Below, piece by piece: positions 35,221-46,251 of a stretch of 64,000 nt of DNA (position 1 is its first letter; each line of letters begins with the position of its first letter). The notes beneath the pieces are model-generated. The model saw only the letters and a list, made by a program, of their open reading frames with translations, did not search any database and had not been told where the DNA came from. The DNA comes from Hemerocallis citrina (taxonomy: Eukaryota; Streptophyta; Magnoliopsida; Asparagales; Asphodelaceae), in assembly GCA_017893485.1 (NCBI GenBank), contig CM030368.1, forward strand, positions 171,619,004 to 171,683,003. The letters run 5' to 3'. The position numbers were made by a program, and so were the translations under genes.

Positions 35221-35910
35221 TCTGGATCTTGTTTTCCATTACCGTGGTAGGATTAGTTACATAACGAGGGGTTATCCCTATAAAGTAGAGATCGTTAAGG
35301 GGTTGCACCGGACCTATGTACTATGGAATGCGTAGAAACCGACAAGTACGCATTAGAGAGTCAGCATATAGAGCTTGTGTTTTCCTACACTTGACACTTA
35401 GTCTAGATTCATTTGATGTTTTCGTGTATTACTAATTACTATCTTATATTCCTTGATGTTTCATGCTTTACTTATTTGTTATTTCGCATTTCATTTATTC
35501 TTGTTGCTAATACATGTTGTTGATGACTCAATATTTTATGATTTAATTATGTTGCTTGTTTTATGTCACTCACACCTTTATGGCTGACCCCTTTAGTTTT
35601 GGGGGTTAGGGATCATCTCTAGCCTCATGTTTTACACATTGTTGTTACGTAGAGCTTGGGGTTTGGATGCTTGAGATAAATTGATGTAATAGAGCTTTTG
35701 TGAAATTTTTTTACGAGAAGTGTTGTAAAAAGAAGTTTGTAATTCAAGGTGTTTTGTATTTCCGCTGTCTTTTGTAAATGATTGTTGTAACAAAAGTTGA
35801 AATAAAATTATCTGTTTTTTTGGGCTATGTGTAATATTATATTGAAGTTGATGCTGGGAATTGTGCCACGTATTTTCTAAGATATTATACTAGAAATTCG
35901 GGGCGCTACA

Positions 35911-36860
35911 GAAGTAGGGAGGGTTTCGGTAGGGTTACGGTTGCACAGTCAGGGTAGTGTTTCTTTGGTGGCCGGGTTGTAGTGGGAAAGAGAGAGATAG
36001 AGTAGTTGAGTTTTTATAGGGTTTTGATATTAGGGTTCGGAGATATTGGGTATTGGGTAATTGTGTAACACCCCGTATTTGTAGAAGTTTCTAAAGAGAT
36101 GAGATGATTAGTAGTTAGTGGTGGCCTACAGATGATCCTATGGGGATATGATCAATAAGATTAATAAAGGTGGCCTATGGGATTTAGTATAAGGCTTAGG
36201 CCATTAATGAAGAAAATGACCAAAAAAATTGAATGGAAGAAAGGATGAAGAAGTGGGGGCTGGTGTGGAGTGTGACGTCGCATGGGGATTAATAAAATCC
36301 CACATCGACCGTGGAAAGGAAAGGTGTAAGTATATATAGGATTAGCCAAGGATAAAGGATACCAACCGTCCGGACACCCTTTTGAGGCAGCCTGTGGTGG
36401 GCAGTTGTTAGAATTTAGTAAATTATGTGCGTACGAGTTGAGTACGGGGCATTACAAATTAGGTATTGGGTAATTGGGTATTGGGTTTAATAGGAGTAGT
36501 AGTAGAAGTTGGTTAATTAGGATTAATAGGATTTGGTTAATCAATTTGGTTTGGGATAATTATAAGGATCAGTTTAAATGCAAATAGGATCATCAACAAT
36601 AGGCTTAGGCAAATAAAACCACGAGCACCCAAAACACGAGCAAAAGAATAGAACAAGAATCCAATAAAGAGAAAAACGACAAATCGATAAAGAACGAAGC
36701 AAAAAGACAAACAATCAAACACAAGAGCTCAAAATGAAATAAAAGGAATATATATTGAAAACAACTCCAATATACTGTCCAAAAATACAAAGAATAGTAC
36801 ATATACTCAAGAAAGAGAAAAATATACCAAAAATACGAAAAACGAAGAACAGGGGTTACA
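35911..36860 (-). repeat. Right part of an old chromovirus LTR, interrupted by a small solo LTR
   Basis: The text resembles 15270-15962 of LTR A (TTAGGGTT and GGGTATTGGGTA blocks, the AT-rich tail with ACCAAAAATACG, and the terminus ACAGGGGTTACA at 36860). It is followed by a PPT-like block (36861-36888; minus strand TTTAGGGGGATGAGATTC). It is probably the other half of the LTR truncated at 12327. Confidence 0.6.
36064..36456 (+). mobile_element. Short solo LTR (TGTAACACCCC ... GGGGCATTACA)
   Basis: 393 bp with TG...CA ends, flanked by AATTG (36059-36063) and AATTA (36457-36461), a 5-bp TSD with one mismatch. It contains CCCACATCGACCG and a TATATATAGG stretch (about 36332) that may be an LTR promoter. 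No coding capacity. Confidence 0.75.
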
Positions 36861-36928
36861 GAATCTCATCCCCCTAAATTTTCCGAATTATTTAAAATAC
36901 ATTATCCAAACTACATTCAACTAGATGT

Positions 36929-37135
36929 TCATTTTTCGCTTGTTGATCCGTTGTATGCTTCATGTAAATCTTGGGTCTTCTCTTCCGCTTTCATCCAATC
37001 TTCAGCGCATACGAACATCTTCAAATTCTTTGATGTCAAGTGATTCCTGTTCGGGCTCATAATCCTGCCACCAAAAGAAAAAACATTTTCCAATGCAACG
37101 GTTGATACCGGTACAGATAGCAAATCTTTAGCCAT
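36929..37135 (-). pseudogene. hAT transposase C-terminal dimerisation fragment
   Basis: DLLSVPVSTVALENVFSFGG followed by R-I-M-S-P-N-R-N-H-L is the hallmark hAT C-terminal (Dimer_Tnp_hAT) motif. It ends with CAEDWMKAEEK, near the normal C-terminus. It is separated from the core by a frame-broken stretch (37136-37487) containing a microsatellite-like GAAGAAGAA run. Confidence 0.85.
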
Positions 37136-37487
37136 GCGAGAAAGAATACTAAAAATATTTTCATTGGTTTTTCAAAAAGAAAACACATCTACTATATCTT
37201 CAATGGGAGGTTGTGCATTATACCAATTCGTGAATTTGTTCTTGGTTTTTTGATATTATGAGATTTAAAACACTAGCAAGACTGTTTCCCTTTGATAATA
37301 TAGAAGAAGAAGAAGAAGAACTAACATTTTGTGTTTGTGTAGTGTTAGAAAAATAAAGTCTATCGTAACTATCATATAAACTAGTCAAAACATGATCAAA
37401 TTGTGTAGTGAAAACAACATGATCAAAATTTTTAATTTCATCGTGTGGAGCATAAGTATAAAAAATCTCTATTAAATTTTTTGTGCC

Positions 37488-38162
37488 TTATAACTTAATC
37501 ATGAGATTCATTATACTAGCAACACAATATAACATAGAAAGTTGATGAAAATATTTTAAATTTTTAATATAAGCGGCATAAACCATTTCTCCAATAAAAT
37601 GGTCATTTATCAAATCTTTAATTGTTGTCATCATAGTGATAATTGCAAGTAAAATACCACTAAATGTAGATGTATATGTTTTTGAAAATTTTAAAGTAGC
37701 TTCATTAAAAGGTTCTAAAAAATTGTACAAACTATCGGCAAAAACCAAAAATTATCATATAACATACAATCTTGCATAATTCTCTAAGATTAAAACGATA
37801 GTGAAGAACAACACCTAATAAATCAAAAGTAGAATTCCAATGATGTCTAACATCTTTAGGAAAACGTTTAAATACAATTTCCCTAAGTTGACACCAATCA
37901 TGAAAGCTTGATATATTGGACCACTCAACTTAATAAAATGAACACAGTTTCTCATTGCCTTAATTTTATCGTGTCCATATTTTAATGCATCTTGTACACA
38001 AAAATTTAAAATATGACAAGCACACCTAACATGAAATTTTTTTGGTTCTATAGGATTTAGTGTAATTTTAAAACTAGCGATTGCCTTAATACTATTAGAG
38101 GCGTTATCAAAACTAATAGCAAAAATTTTATCAAAAATACCAAAATTATTACATGCTTCCAT
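37488..38162 (-). pseudogene. hAT transposase catalytic core fragment (RICESLEEPER-like)
   Basis: 37815-38162 includes AISFDNASNSIKAIASFKI and FHVRCACHILNFCVQDALK, the conserved RNase H-like core of plant hAT transposases. 37488-37748 includes EPFNEATLKFSKTYTSTFSG, a domain preceding the dimerisation region. The two parts are in different frames. Confidence 0.85.
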
Positions 38163-38574
38163 GATGTGTATGGCAATTATTTCACCCTTATGTGAGTACC
38201 TAACATATCCGAATGGAATTATCCTCTTTTGAAGTAGCTAATCGGAATCTATCCAATGACATGTTACACACATCAATGGTACGTCGCTCACTCCTTCCCA
38301 CCCATCCGATGTCAAAGAAACTCTATTGTTTAGTGATGTTAGTGTTGTTACAAAAAAATCCTTAGTCTCATTGTAAACTAATTTACAATCACCCTTAACT
38401 ACATTCCTAGCAATTTTTTTTATAATGGGGGTTTAATGCATTTTGTGGAAAAGTCTCTACATTCCTTTCACCAAACGAATAAAAAATTAATTCATCTCTA
38501 ATTACTAACTTAGCAATTTCTCTACGAACGATATCGTGCTCGTAGCTATGACTATCTACTTAACCGGTCTTAGG
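38163..38574 (-). pseudogene. Decayed N-terminal part of hAT transposase
   Basis: About 400 bp between the core and the inserted MITE. Minus-strand frames show short transposase-like pieces (near 38290 and 38460) broken by stops. The last 8 bp (GTCTTAGG, 38567-38574) are the MITE target duplication. Confidence 0.5.
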
Positions 38575-39079
38575 TAGCATTGGTATAAATACCCGAAACC
38601 CGGACCTGACCAGGATCCGACCGGACCCGGTATTGGACCAGAACCGACCCGGCCTATCCGGATCCGGGTCTGGGTACTAAAATGGGACCCGATGTACATT
38701 CGGGTTTGGGTCCGGGTCCGCTCAAAAGAGACCCGACCCGGACCCGGACCCGTTGAAAAAAACCCAAAAATTAACATAAAAATCAATAATCTATCCTCAT
38801 CCCTCCCCTCCTTCCTCCTCAATTCTTAATCTTCCTCTTCAAACTTAAAATTCATTTTTTTTTCTTCTCTCCTCTATTCTAAATCCTCAACTCGCAGCCT
38901 CCGCTCGCCGCTCACACTCCCGCTCCTACCCGAACGGGTAGGAATATTTTAATTAGACTCGGACCCGGTCCTCACGGGTCCGGGTCTGGGTTCGGATCCA
39001 TTTTCTGGACCCGTAGGGGACCGGGTCCGGGTCCGGGTCAGGGTAGTGAAGGACCCGACCCGACCCGATACCAATGCTA
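38575..39079. mobile_element. Non-autonomous hAT MITE inserted in the hAT transposase
   Basis: 505 bp with terminal inverted repeats TAGCATTGGTAT / ATACCAATGCTA and a perfect 8-bp target duplication GTCTTAGG (38567-38574 and 39080-39087). Both subterminal zones are packed with GACCCG/CGGGTC words (38600-38760 and 38935-39065), probable transposase binding sites. The centre is AT-rich, with no ORF. Confidence 0.9.
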
Positions 39080-39129
39080 GTCTTAGGGTGTATTTTTTTG
39101 TTGTGTGAGATTGTCTTAGAAATTTTGGG

Positions 39130-39399
39130 TTAACATTTATTGAAGTGTCGTTGAAATTTACCCTTTCCTGATCCTATTTTAAACTTATAGGGTGTTTGAC
39201 ACTTCTTACAAATTTTTAATCTCACACTCTTATCATTTTGTGAAGGGACATAGTCAAAAAATTTGTGTACTTCGGATGTTGTACCTCTTGTTTTACGGGA
39301 TTGAGAAGGGCCTTGTTCCGATGGTTGTGGTTCTATGTCTTCTACTTCTAATTCATTCGTGTGTATTTCATAAAAATCTTGAATACTATCATAATTCAT
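39130..39399 (-). pseudogene. BED zinc-finger N-terminus of the hAT transposase
   Basis: VHKFFDYVPSQNDKSVRLKI is followed by CKKCQTPYKFKIGSGKGKF and Q-R-H-F-N-K-C, matching the C-x2-C ... H-x3-C BED finger that binds transposon ends. An acidic, Ser/Gln-rich segment precedes it. It is separated from the catalytic core by the inserted MITE. 39400-40260 is AT-rich 5' region with repeated TTGTTGTTGAT words and no gene. Confidence 0.8.
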
Positions 39400-40575
39400 A
39401 AATGTTTCTTCACTCTATACATATGGAATTGGAATGGAAGGAATGCGACGACTACTAGTGGACTCTTGGCTACTATGTTTACCTCATGATCGGATAGATG
39501 CCATCTAAACTAGTGTATGTTATAAAAATTCTAGTGTATATTCTAAAAATTAACTCTAGTTTATGTTTTAAAAATTAATTGTAGTGTATGTTTTAAAATT
39601 TAATTCTACAAAACAAGTAAAGATAGATAAACTAGTTTATTTTATAGAAAATTATTCTACAAAACAAATAAAGTTAAATAAATCTCTACTATAAACCGGT
39701 GTATGTTAATAAAAAAATTCTAAACAAAAAGAACATATATTTCAATAAAACAACAACAATTAAATGAATAAACTAATGTATGTTTACCAAATTAAAAAAA
39801 TCTAAAAAGAAGAAAAAGAAGAATTACAAGAAAACTCAAGCTAATTAAGAGAAATAAATGAGAACAAACAACAATGCTAATTCTAAAAATTATACAAATA
39901 CAAAAATACCGTATGAGTGTAGTATGTAGATTGAAGAATGAAGGTAGAAAGAGTTGAGAGCTTGTAGTGTTGTTGTAGATGTTGTTGATTGTTGTTACAT
40001 GTTGTTGATATTGTTAATGTTGATCCTTGCAAGAGAGTAGGTGAGTGTTATTGATTGTTGTTGATTTGTTGAGAAAGATGAGAGATAGTAGAAAGAATTG
40101 AGTGAATTTGTGAAGAGAATTGAATGAAATGAGGTTATATATATAGAATATATATATTTTGAATTTCACAATACCCCCCAAAACTAGCTAGTATAGAACC
40201 TTTGGGGGTACTTTAGTAATTATACAAATACAAATTTTTTTTAAAATATTCTAGAAAAAAAACACAACGGTCGGCCCGGAGGCCGGTTCAGCCTGGTCCC
40301 GGGTCTAAGCGGGCCGGGCCGCTAGTGGGTCGGGCTTGTTACGGTTTATTTTTGGAAAATTCAAGGACCGAACCGGCCCTTGGTTTTGGGTGGTTCAGCC
40401 CGGGGTTGGGCGGGCCGGGCCGGTCCCGGGCTAGCTCGACCCTAATGCCATCCCTAGTAACAACAACAATATATATTTTTTAATATGCAGAAATAAACAT
40501 GTAAAAGTATGTATGAGTACTACTTGTAATGAATACCTACTCACTAGAATACATAGACGAATCACTTTCCTTGTT

Positions 40576-41503
40576 TTTTTTTGATGTATCGGATAGAGCC
40601 AAACGGCTCCAGCCATCAAACAATATATTAATCAATAAAAATAGTTAAAGTACAAACAAATAATCAAAGATTTTACAAGATGTAAAACAGAAATAAGCAT
40701 ACAAAAAAGAAATAAAAAATGGCTGAAAAGCCAGCAAAACGGAGGTCTACGCCACAACAAAAGCACCACGCCGAAACAAGGGGGCAGAGCAAACGGCCGA
40801 GAAAAACAATAATCTGGTGGAGCCAAACCAACTTGTCGCACCCGAGAAGGACCAGGACCTAAACGATTGATCCAAGAAGCAGGAGGCCAAACCTCCCCAC
40901 ACGAGGACATCCATACTCCACTAGCAGTCTCAGGGAACTCTAGCGGCACAACGGAGGCAACGCACTGCCTACACCAAGGATGTCAAAGAGAAGCGAAAGA
41001 GTCAACTGAGCACAAGCTGATGAGCTGACACAGAAGCAGCTTTCCTCGCAAGAATACGAGCACTCACTCGAATCTGCAAATGATTAAGACTTTCTTATTG
41101 TATCTCCGCTTGACGGGGGGAGGGGCAACCTTCATCGCAAGGGGCGAAATGGCCGCATGGTCAGCTGAAGAAACTTCGACTATGATAGGGTATGACGGGG
41201 TCAAGGGAATTCTGGGAGCGATCGTTGAGGCAATTGGGATGGAATTGGTAATGTCGGCACAACGGGGGAAACAAGGTTCATCAAGACTCAGAAAAGGCTT
41301 AAGTGAAAGGGAGTGCAGAAAATGTTTAAGCTCCATCAGGAGCTGATTGAGCCACGAATGAACCCCTAAATGTTGATACCAAAAGAATAAGCATCCACGA
41401 AAATGAAAAGAGAACATAAAATTTTTGGGAAAAGAAACCTTCAAACCACAGAGAAAGTAATAAAATAAAAAAGTGGCCTTAAAATTAAAAGTAGCCCTGT
41501 TAG
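40576..41503 (-). mobile_element. Retroposon (probable 5'-truncated LINE), minus strand, 17-bp TSD
   Basis: 928 bp between perfect direct repeats GAATCACTTTCCTTGTT (40559-40575 and 41504-41520). The left end is a T-run, i.e. a poly(A) tail on the minus strand. Just before it stands a stem-loop GGAGCC...GGCTC followed by TATCC. These are signs of target-primed reverse transcription. The minus ORF 41064-41510 starts inside the target repeat and is not meaningful. Confidence 0.85.
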
Positions 41504-41877
41504 GAATCACTTTCCTTGTTAAACTTCAAAATACGGATCCATCATTTTTCTTGAAGTACTGCTGTAACCACCATCTCTCTCTTTGCAATTTCATCTAATC
41601 CCTCAACTAATTGGTTTATATAACACTCATTAACGCAATCATTCAACCTCTTCATTTATTATATATACTTACGTTTCTTCCTCCCTAATCCTTAGGCAAT
41701 GTGAAATGGGGATGCTCTCACCCTCTCTCTTTCAATTATTTTGACTAGGTCAAAAGTGGGAAGAAGCTACTTCCGTTCAAAATTTTTCAAACCCAACATA
41801 TACTAACAGGCCAAGTTTAAATAAAATTCTCACAACTATTGCCCATTTTATAAATCTCCTTCAACTAATTTTTATTT

Positions 41878-43024
41878 GGAATATTTTAACAAATGACCTC
41901 ATTCAAATGTGAAAACTAGCATATACTTCTACTATTTTTAAAAACTAAAAAATACCCTCACTTTAGATTGAACTGTTAAAATCTCGTTAAGTGAATTTAT
42001 GTGTATCACACATGACACAGTTAAATAACCTAAATACCCACGATAAAAAGTATTTTAGCAAATGTCCTCATTCAAAATCTGGAAACTAGCATATACCCCA
42101 CTATTTTAAAAAACTAACATATATTCTCAGTTTTGACAATTTTTTTAGGTATGTATCGTTGGAACTTAATTACAAAAGACAGCTGAAAATTTCCCAAGTC
42201 AAATTCAGTATGTTCCCAAATAAACTGCTTTACATGTGACTAAATGATGCATACTAGTAGTAGTTGTCTTACTCCGCAAAAATTTATTCATGTAATCAAT
42301 ATGCAGTAAATGAAACATTGAAAGTAAACAAAATGAGAATATTATATGCCATACTAACAGTAAAGTATGAAAATAACAAAACACGGATGAAACTGCAATA
42401 TTCGAATACACAATGTTTAGATTCAAACAACAAACTATCTAACAATAACACTTAGCCTAATCAATATACAATCATATAATCTGAAAACACTTAGCCTAAT
42501 CAACATGAAATTGCTGCTAAGTAAAATTTGAAGCAAAACTGATGAGAAATGTTAAATTTTTTAGTTGCTAAGTTCTTTTTAGTATTAGATAGGAAAAGTG
42601 GTACCCATAATAAGTCACACGACCACAAATTTCCACAACATATCTTCCATAAGTAAGAAACTAACAAAGAGAATCTAAGTCCGATTTTGACCTTAAAAAA
42701 CACAAAAACTATAGCTATCATAAGTAAGAAACTAACAAGCAAGATACATACCAAAAAAATTGTCTAAACGAATGGTATATCTTAGTTTTTTTTAAAATAG
42801 TGGAGATATATGTTAGTTTCCAGATTTTGAATGGAGACATTTGCTAAAATACCTTTTATAGGGGGTGTTTAGGTCATTTTACTGTGTCACGTGTAATGCA
42901 CGTAAGTTCACTTAACAGAATTTTAACAATTCTATCCAAACTAAAGGTATTTCTTAGTTTTTAAAAATAGTTGAGGTATATGCTAGTTTTCACATTTTGA
43001 ATGGGGGCATTTGCTAAAATATCC
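41878..43024. mobile_element. MULE-like non-autonomous element with long terminal inverted repeats
   Basis: Inverted arms of roughly 255 bp (41878-42140 and 42770-43024): left GGAATATTTTAACAAATG, right end complementary GGATATTTTAGCAAATG. The flanking 9-mers TTTTTATTT and ATTTTATTT differ at one base, fitting a Mutator-type 9-bp TSD. Each arm holds a direct duplication of the block CAAATG..CTCATTC...CTAGCATATA about 170 bp apart. The centre (42141-42769) is AT-rich without a recognised gene. Confidence 0.75.
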
Positions 43025-43130
43025 ATTTTATTTTATTTTACTTTATTTATTTTATAAACCTCGCTCAACTTAATTTCTCAAGTTACTCCACCTTTTTTGG
43101 GGGATAAAAATGCCTCTTTTTTAACATAGA

Positions 43131-43954
43131 GTTTTTTGTAATTTAGTCCTTTAATTAACAGATATTTACAATTTAGTCCCCAAATATATACCATCTCCAA
43201 TTTAGTACCCTGACTTAATTAGACTTTTTGCAATTTAGTCCACTATTTGCAATTTAGTCCTCCAAATCCTAACATTTGTAAATTAGTCCCTCAATTAGAA
43301 TGACTTAATCAATTTAGTTCTCAAATTTGACATACATTAAGATAATCTCTCCCTATATATTTAAAACTATGTACCATTTCTCAAATATTTTTCAAGACTA
43401 ACATATATCCAGTGCAATGCAACATGTATAATGATCTTCTCAAGAATGTCATCAAACCAATAGTAATAACAATATCAAAATAATAATAAAATAATTAGAA
43501 GATAAGTCATCAAATAATCAAGCTAAAGCATTACCTTCTTATTCTTCTTTTTTTTCTCTGTTTTCATTTTCAAAATTGTTCTTCTCACCATCATTTTAAT
43601 ATTTTTTTGCTAATACCCATATCTTTGAATAAATTTATCTATTGGCTGCTTTTGTTTGGTGGAAACTTTAGTCCCTAAATTGATTAAGTTATTCTAATTA
43701 CGGAACTAAATTACTGATGCTATGTGTTGGGAGTCTAAATTGCGAAAGACCCTACTTAAGTCATTATAATTGAGGGACTAATTTCCAAATGCTATGATTT
43801 GTGGGACTAAATTGCAAATACTCATCAATTCATGGACTAAATTGTACAACTTCTAATTAAGTCTTTCTAATTAGGGAACTAAATTGCAAATACTATAATT
43901 TAGGGCACTGAATTGCCAATATTGGTAATCAAGGGACTAAATTGCAAAAAAAAC
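43131..43954. repeat. Fold-back repeat built from GGACTAAATTGCAAA units
   Basis: The left arm (43131-43330) repeats TTTGCAATTTAGTCC-type words. The right arm (43670-43954) carries the complements GGGACTAAATTGCAAA, about six to eight imperfect units each. The middle (43331-43669) is unrelated AT-rich DNA. I see no clear target duplication, so the class is open (MITE or MULE-derived). Confidence 0.75.
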
Positions 43955-44432
43955 TAAATTGCAAATCTATTTCTATTATAAAAGCAAGAATAAAATATGT
44001 ACATGATATATCTGGACCACACATCTTAATCTTATAATATAGATTTAATATGGGCCATACAATTCTTTGAAATATTTTACAATTGAACCACACATTTTAT
44101 TGAGTGTAGTATCTTTCATGTTGTCTGGAATGATTTTTTTATAGCCATGGTATACACAATAATTTTGTATCGTTGCCGGACTGGTGGAGGGCAATTCAAA
44201 TAGAAGTATTTGATGGGAAGAGGCTTGGTCGAAAAACTCAATCTGTGATAACGTATATTTCTTGGTTACTGTGGACAGATAGCTAGGAACAGTGTGGTAT
44301 TGATTCTAGGACCTACTCCAGCTTGTGTATTGTGTCTCTTGCTTGACAGCAAGTTCAGGAATTCTGGGAGGTGTCTGATGGTGATGGGGCTGTCAGGGTG
44401 CTTCGAAATGTTTGGCACAGGCTCCTTTGGGT

Positions 44433-44581
44433 CGGTACAAGTTCAATCATGATGGTTCATTTAATCCTATCTCAGGTGAGGCCTCAGTTGGTTTGGTGTT
44501 GATAAATTGTAGTGGTGATATACTGCATGTATTAGGTCAGATTGAATCTGCTGACTCTCCAGTTGCCCACCTTTTCTTTTA
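44433..44581 (+). pseudogene. Plant RNase H-like (RVT_3 type) fragment
   Basis: One short frame encodes RYKFNHDGSFNPISGEASVG and then LVLINCSGDILHVLGQIESA, the start of the RNase H-like domain found at the C-terminus of plant LINEs and in LINE-derived genes (N-x-D-G-S ... G-x-V-x-R/N-x-x-x-G). It ends at TAG. No other part of a LINE is visible around it. Confidence 0.6.
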
Positions 44582-45498
44582 GTCATTTAATTTTGAGAAT
44601 TGGGTTTTGAAAAATTAGGTTTATAGTAGCTGACTCAAGTGAAAAAGCTTCACTCTTGATATCAAAATTTGACATTTTTTTAAAACATACCAAATATTTA
44701 TAGGTTTACGTGGTTTGCTACTTTATGTAGAAGGTATAATTCAGTATTATTCACTAACTGAGTAAGTTTCTTGTTTCATGCTCGACATTTTTACTGAGTT
44801 GGCAGTTTAGGGCATTTTAATTGTTTGATAAGGTTGTAGGATTTGTTTATTTAATCAATTTTCCATTGATTTATATTTTCTACATCATAGACTTTAGATT
44901 AGATGATGCTATTGTTTTTTATTTTGTATTTGCATAACTGTAAGTTTATATAAGAAGAGTGAACTTCGATTACCAAATCTGGTTTTACTTCAAAGGGTAA
45001 ACTAAGCCCAAATCATTCAATTTTCTTCACATCTGTTGACATCAATCCAAAAAATCATGCATTTTGTACCTTAAATTGGTTGCTATGAAGCTGCTTGTTG
45101 GTTTGAATCTTGTTTTCAATCTACACCCACTAATTGGTCTCTTAACATTAAACATGATTTTTTATCAAGTACAATGGTTTGTTTCATGTTGTTCCTCCAA
45201 TTAGTAACAGTTGTTTTGATAAATGCCCTGCAATCAGTTGATTAGTTATTTTATTTCTTACTTCTTATGTATGTCTTAAACTAATCAAAAATTTTGAATT
45301 CTGAATCCAATTTCCTTATTTGCAATTAGCCCGTTCTAGCTATATTTTTAGTTCTAAGCAGTTATTGTAAAACCTTGGTTTATTATCAATAAGAGTTATG
45401 TTTAGTTATTATTTTAATATTTTATGACAATTTTATTCTGTTTATGCACTTGACAGATTCACTTTTCTTGGTGTTTGTTAGAAGTTTAATCAGTCAAG

Positions 45499-45589
45499 AT
45501 GGTGAAGTTTACTGCAGACGAGCTCTGTGGGATCATGGACAAAATCAATAATATTTGTGACATGTTTGTCATTGCTCATGTGGATCATG
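45499..45589 (+). pseudogene. Elongation factor 2 (eEF2) exon 1 fragment
   Basis: ATG opens MVKFTADELCGIMDKINNIC and continues to VIAHVDHG, the extreme N-terminus of eukaryotic elongation factor 2 up to the start of the GTPase P-loop. The match ends at a canonical splice donor (GTATGT, 45590). Upstream, TTGTTAG (acceptor at 45480-45481) and a short leader fit the 5'-UTR intron of plant eEF2 genes. Several residues differ from the normally invariant sequence, and no exon 2 follows, so this is a captured, decaying gene piece. Confidence 0.85.
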
Positions 45590-46251
45590 GTATGTTAATG
45601 CTTTCACACATTAGCATTATATGTTACATGATAATCATCCATTTACTATTTTTGTTAGGATTGAATTGTTTTACGAAATCTTTTAGCCATTTTCTATTTG
45701 TTTTGTTCTAATGAGTTTTATTTGACAAAGATTTACTAATAAAAAAAAGTCTTCCTACTGTGGAAGAGTTGTATTTTCTAGCAAATCTTTTTGTCACATT
45801 GTTTTGCACTATACCTTCCTTTATGTTATCAAATGTATGATACTTTTTGTAAAAGCTGAATTCTCTGTGAGTTTGTAATATCATCAGTAAATATACCTGG
45901 GTGTCCAAATAATATAATATCATCAGTGAATATAAGCTATTGAATATGCATGTAATGAAGCAATACTAGACATTTAAAATGTAGATTTTATCATATATTA
46001 GATTTAAGTATGTAGAATGGTTAATAAAATCCACCACCTATTTTTTTGATTACATGTTAGATGTTGTTTTTATGCATATGTTGGATATGCAAGGATCAAC
46101 ATCGAAAATAAAAATGTTGATCAGTTGAAAGAATGACTTAACTTATATAATCATTTATTTGCATATTGAATAGTACTTTATTTTGTGTATCTGTGCATGT
46201 AATACGTGCATGTAATATAGTAGTATTGCAGTCAATCACATGGATAACAAT

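Larger units (their letters stand above)
32374..35910 (+). repeat. 3' LTR of the plus-strand Ty3/gypsy element
   Basis: It runs from TGTAGTACCCCGTAT to GGGGCGCTACA, 3537 bp, and is the same family as the solo LTR at 22159-25035. It contains AGTCGACT pairs (34083-34473), a tandem repeat (34995-35220) and the block TACGCATTAGAGAGTC (about 35347). The base after the end is G (GAAGT); no matching TSD is visible on the left because the 5' part is lost. No genes inside. Confidence 0.87.
36889..40456 (-). mobile_element. Degenerate hAT DNA transposon
   Basis: On the minus strand it has a 5' end at 40456 (TAGGGATGGCATTAGGG), a GC-rich subterminal zone (40265-40440, many GGCCCG/GGGCCGG words), then a BED finger, transposase core and C-terminal dimerisation region. 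I could not find the matching terminal repeat near 36880-36930, nor an 8-bp TSD, so the left end is approximate or lost. It sits next to the old LTR's PPT. Confidence 0.7.

Noticed and set aside
41064..41510. 148-codon minus-strand ORF.
   Set aside because: Its start codon falls in the target-site duplication of the retroposon, so it is not an inherited gene.
45499..45711. Intact small gene starting with the eEF2 N-terminus.
   Set aside because: Homology stops at a splice donor (45590); the rest is intron sequence, conserved residues are changed and no further exon is present.
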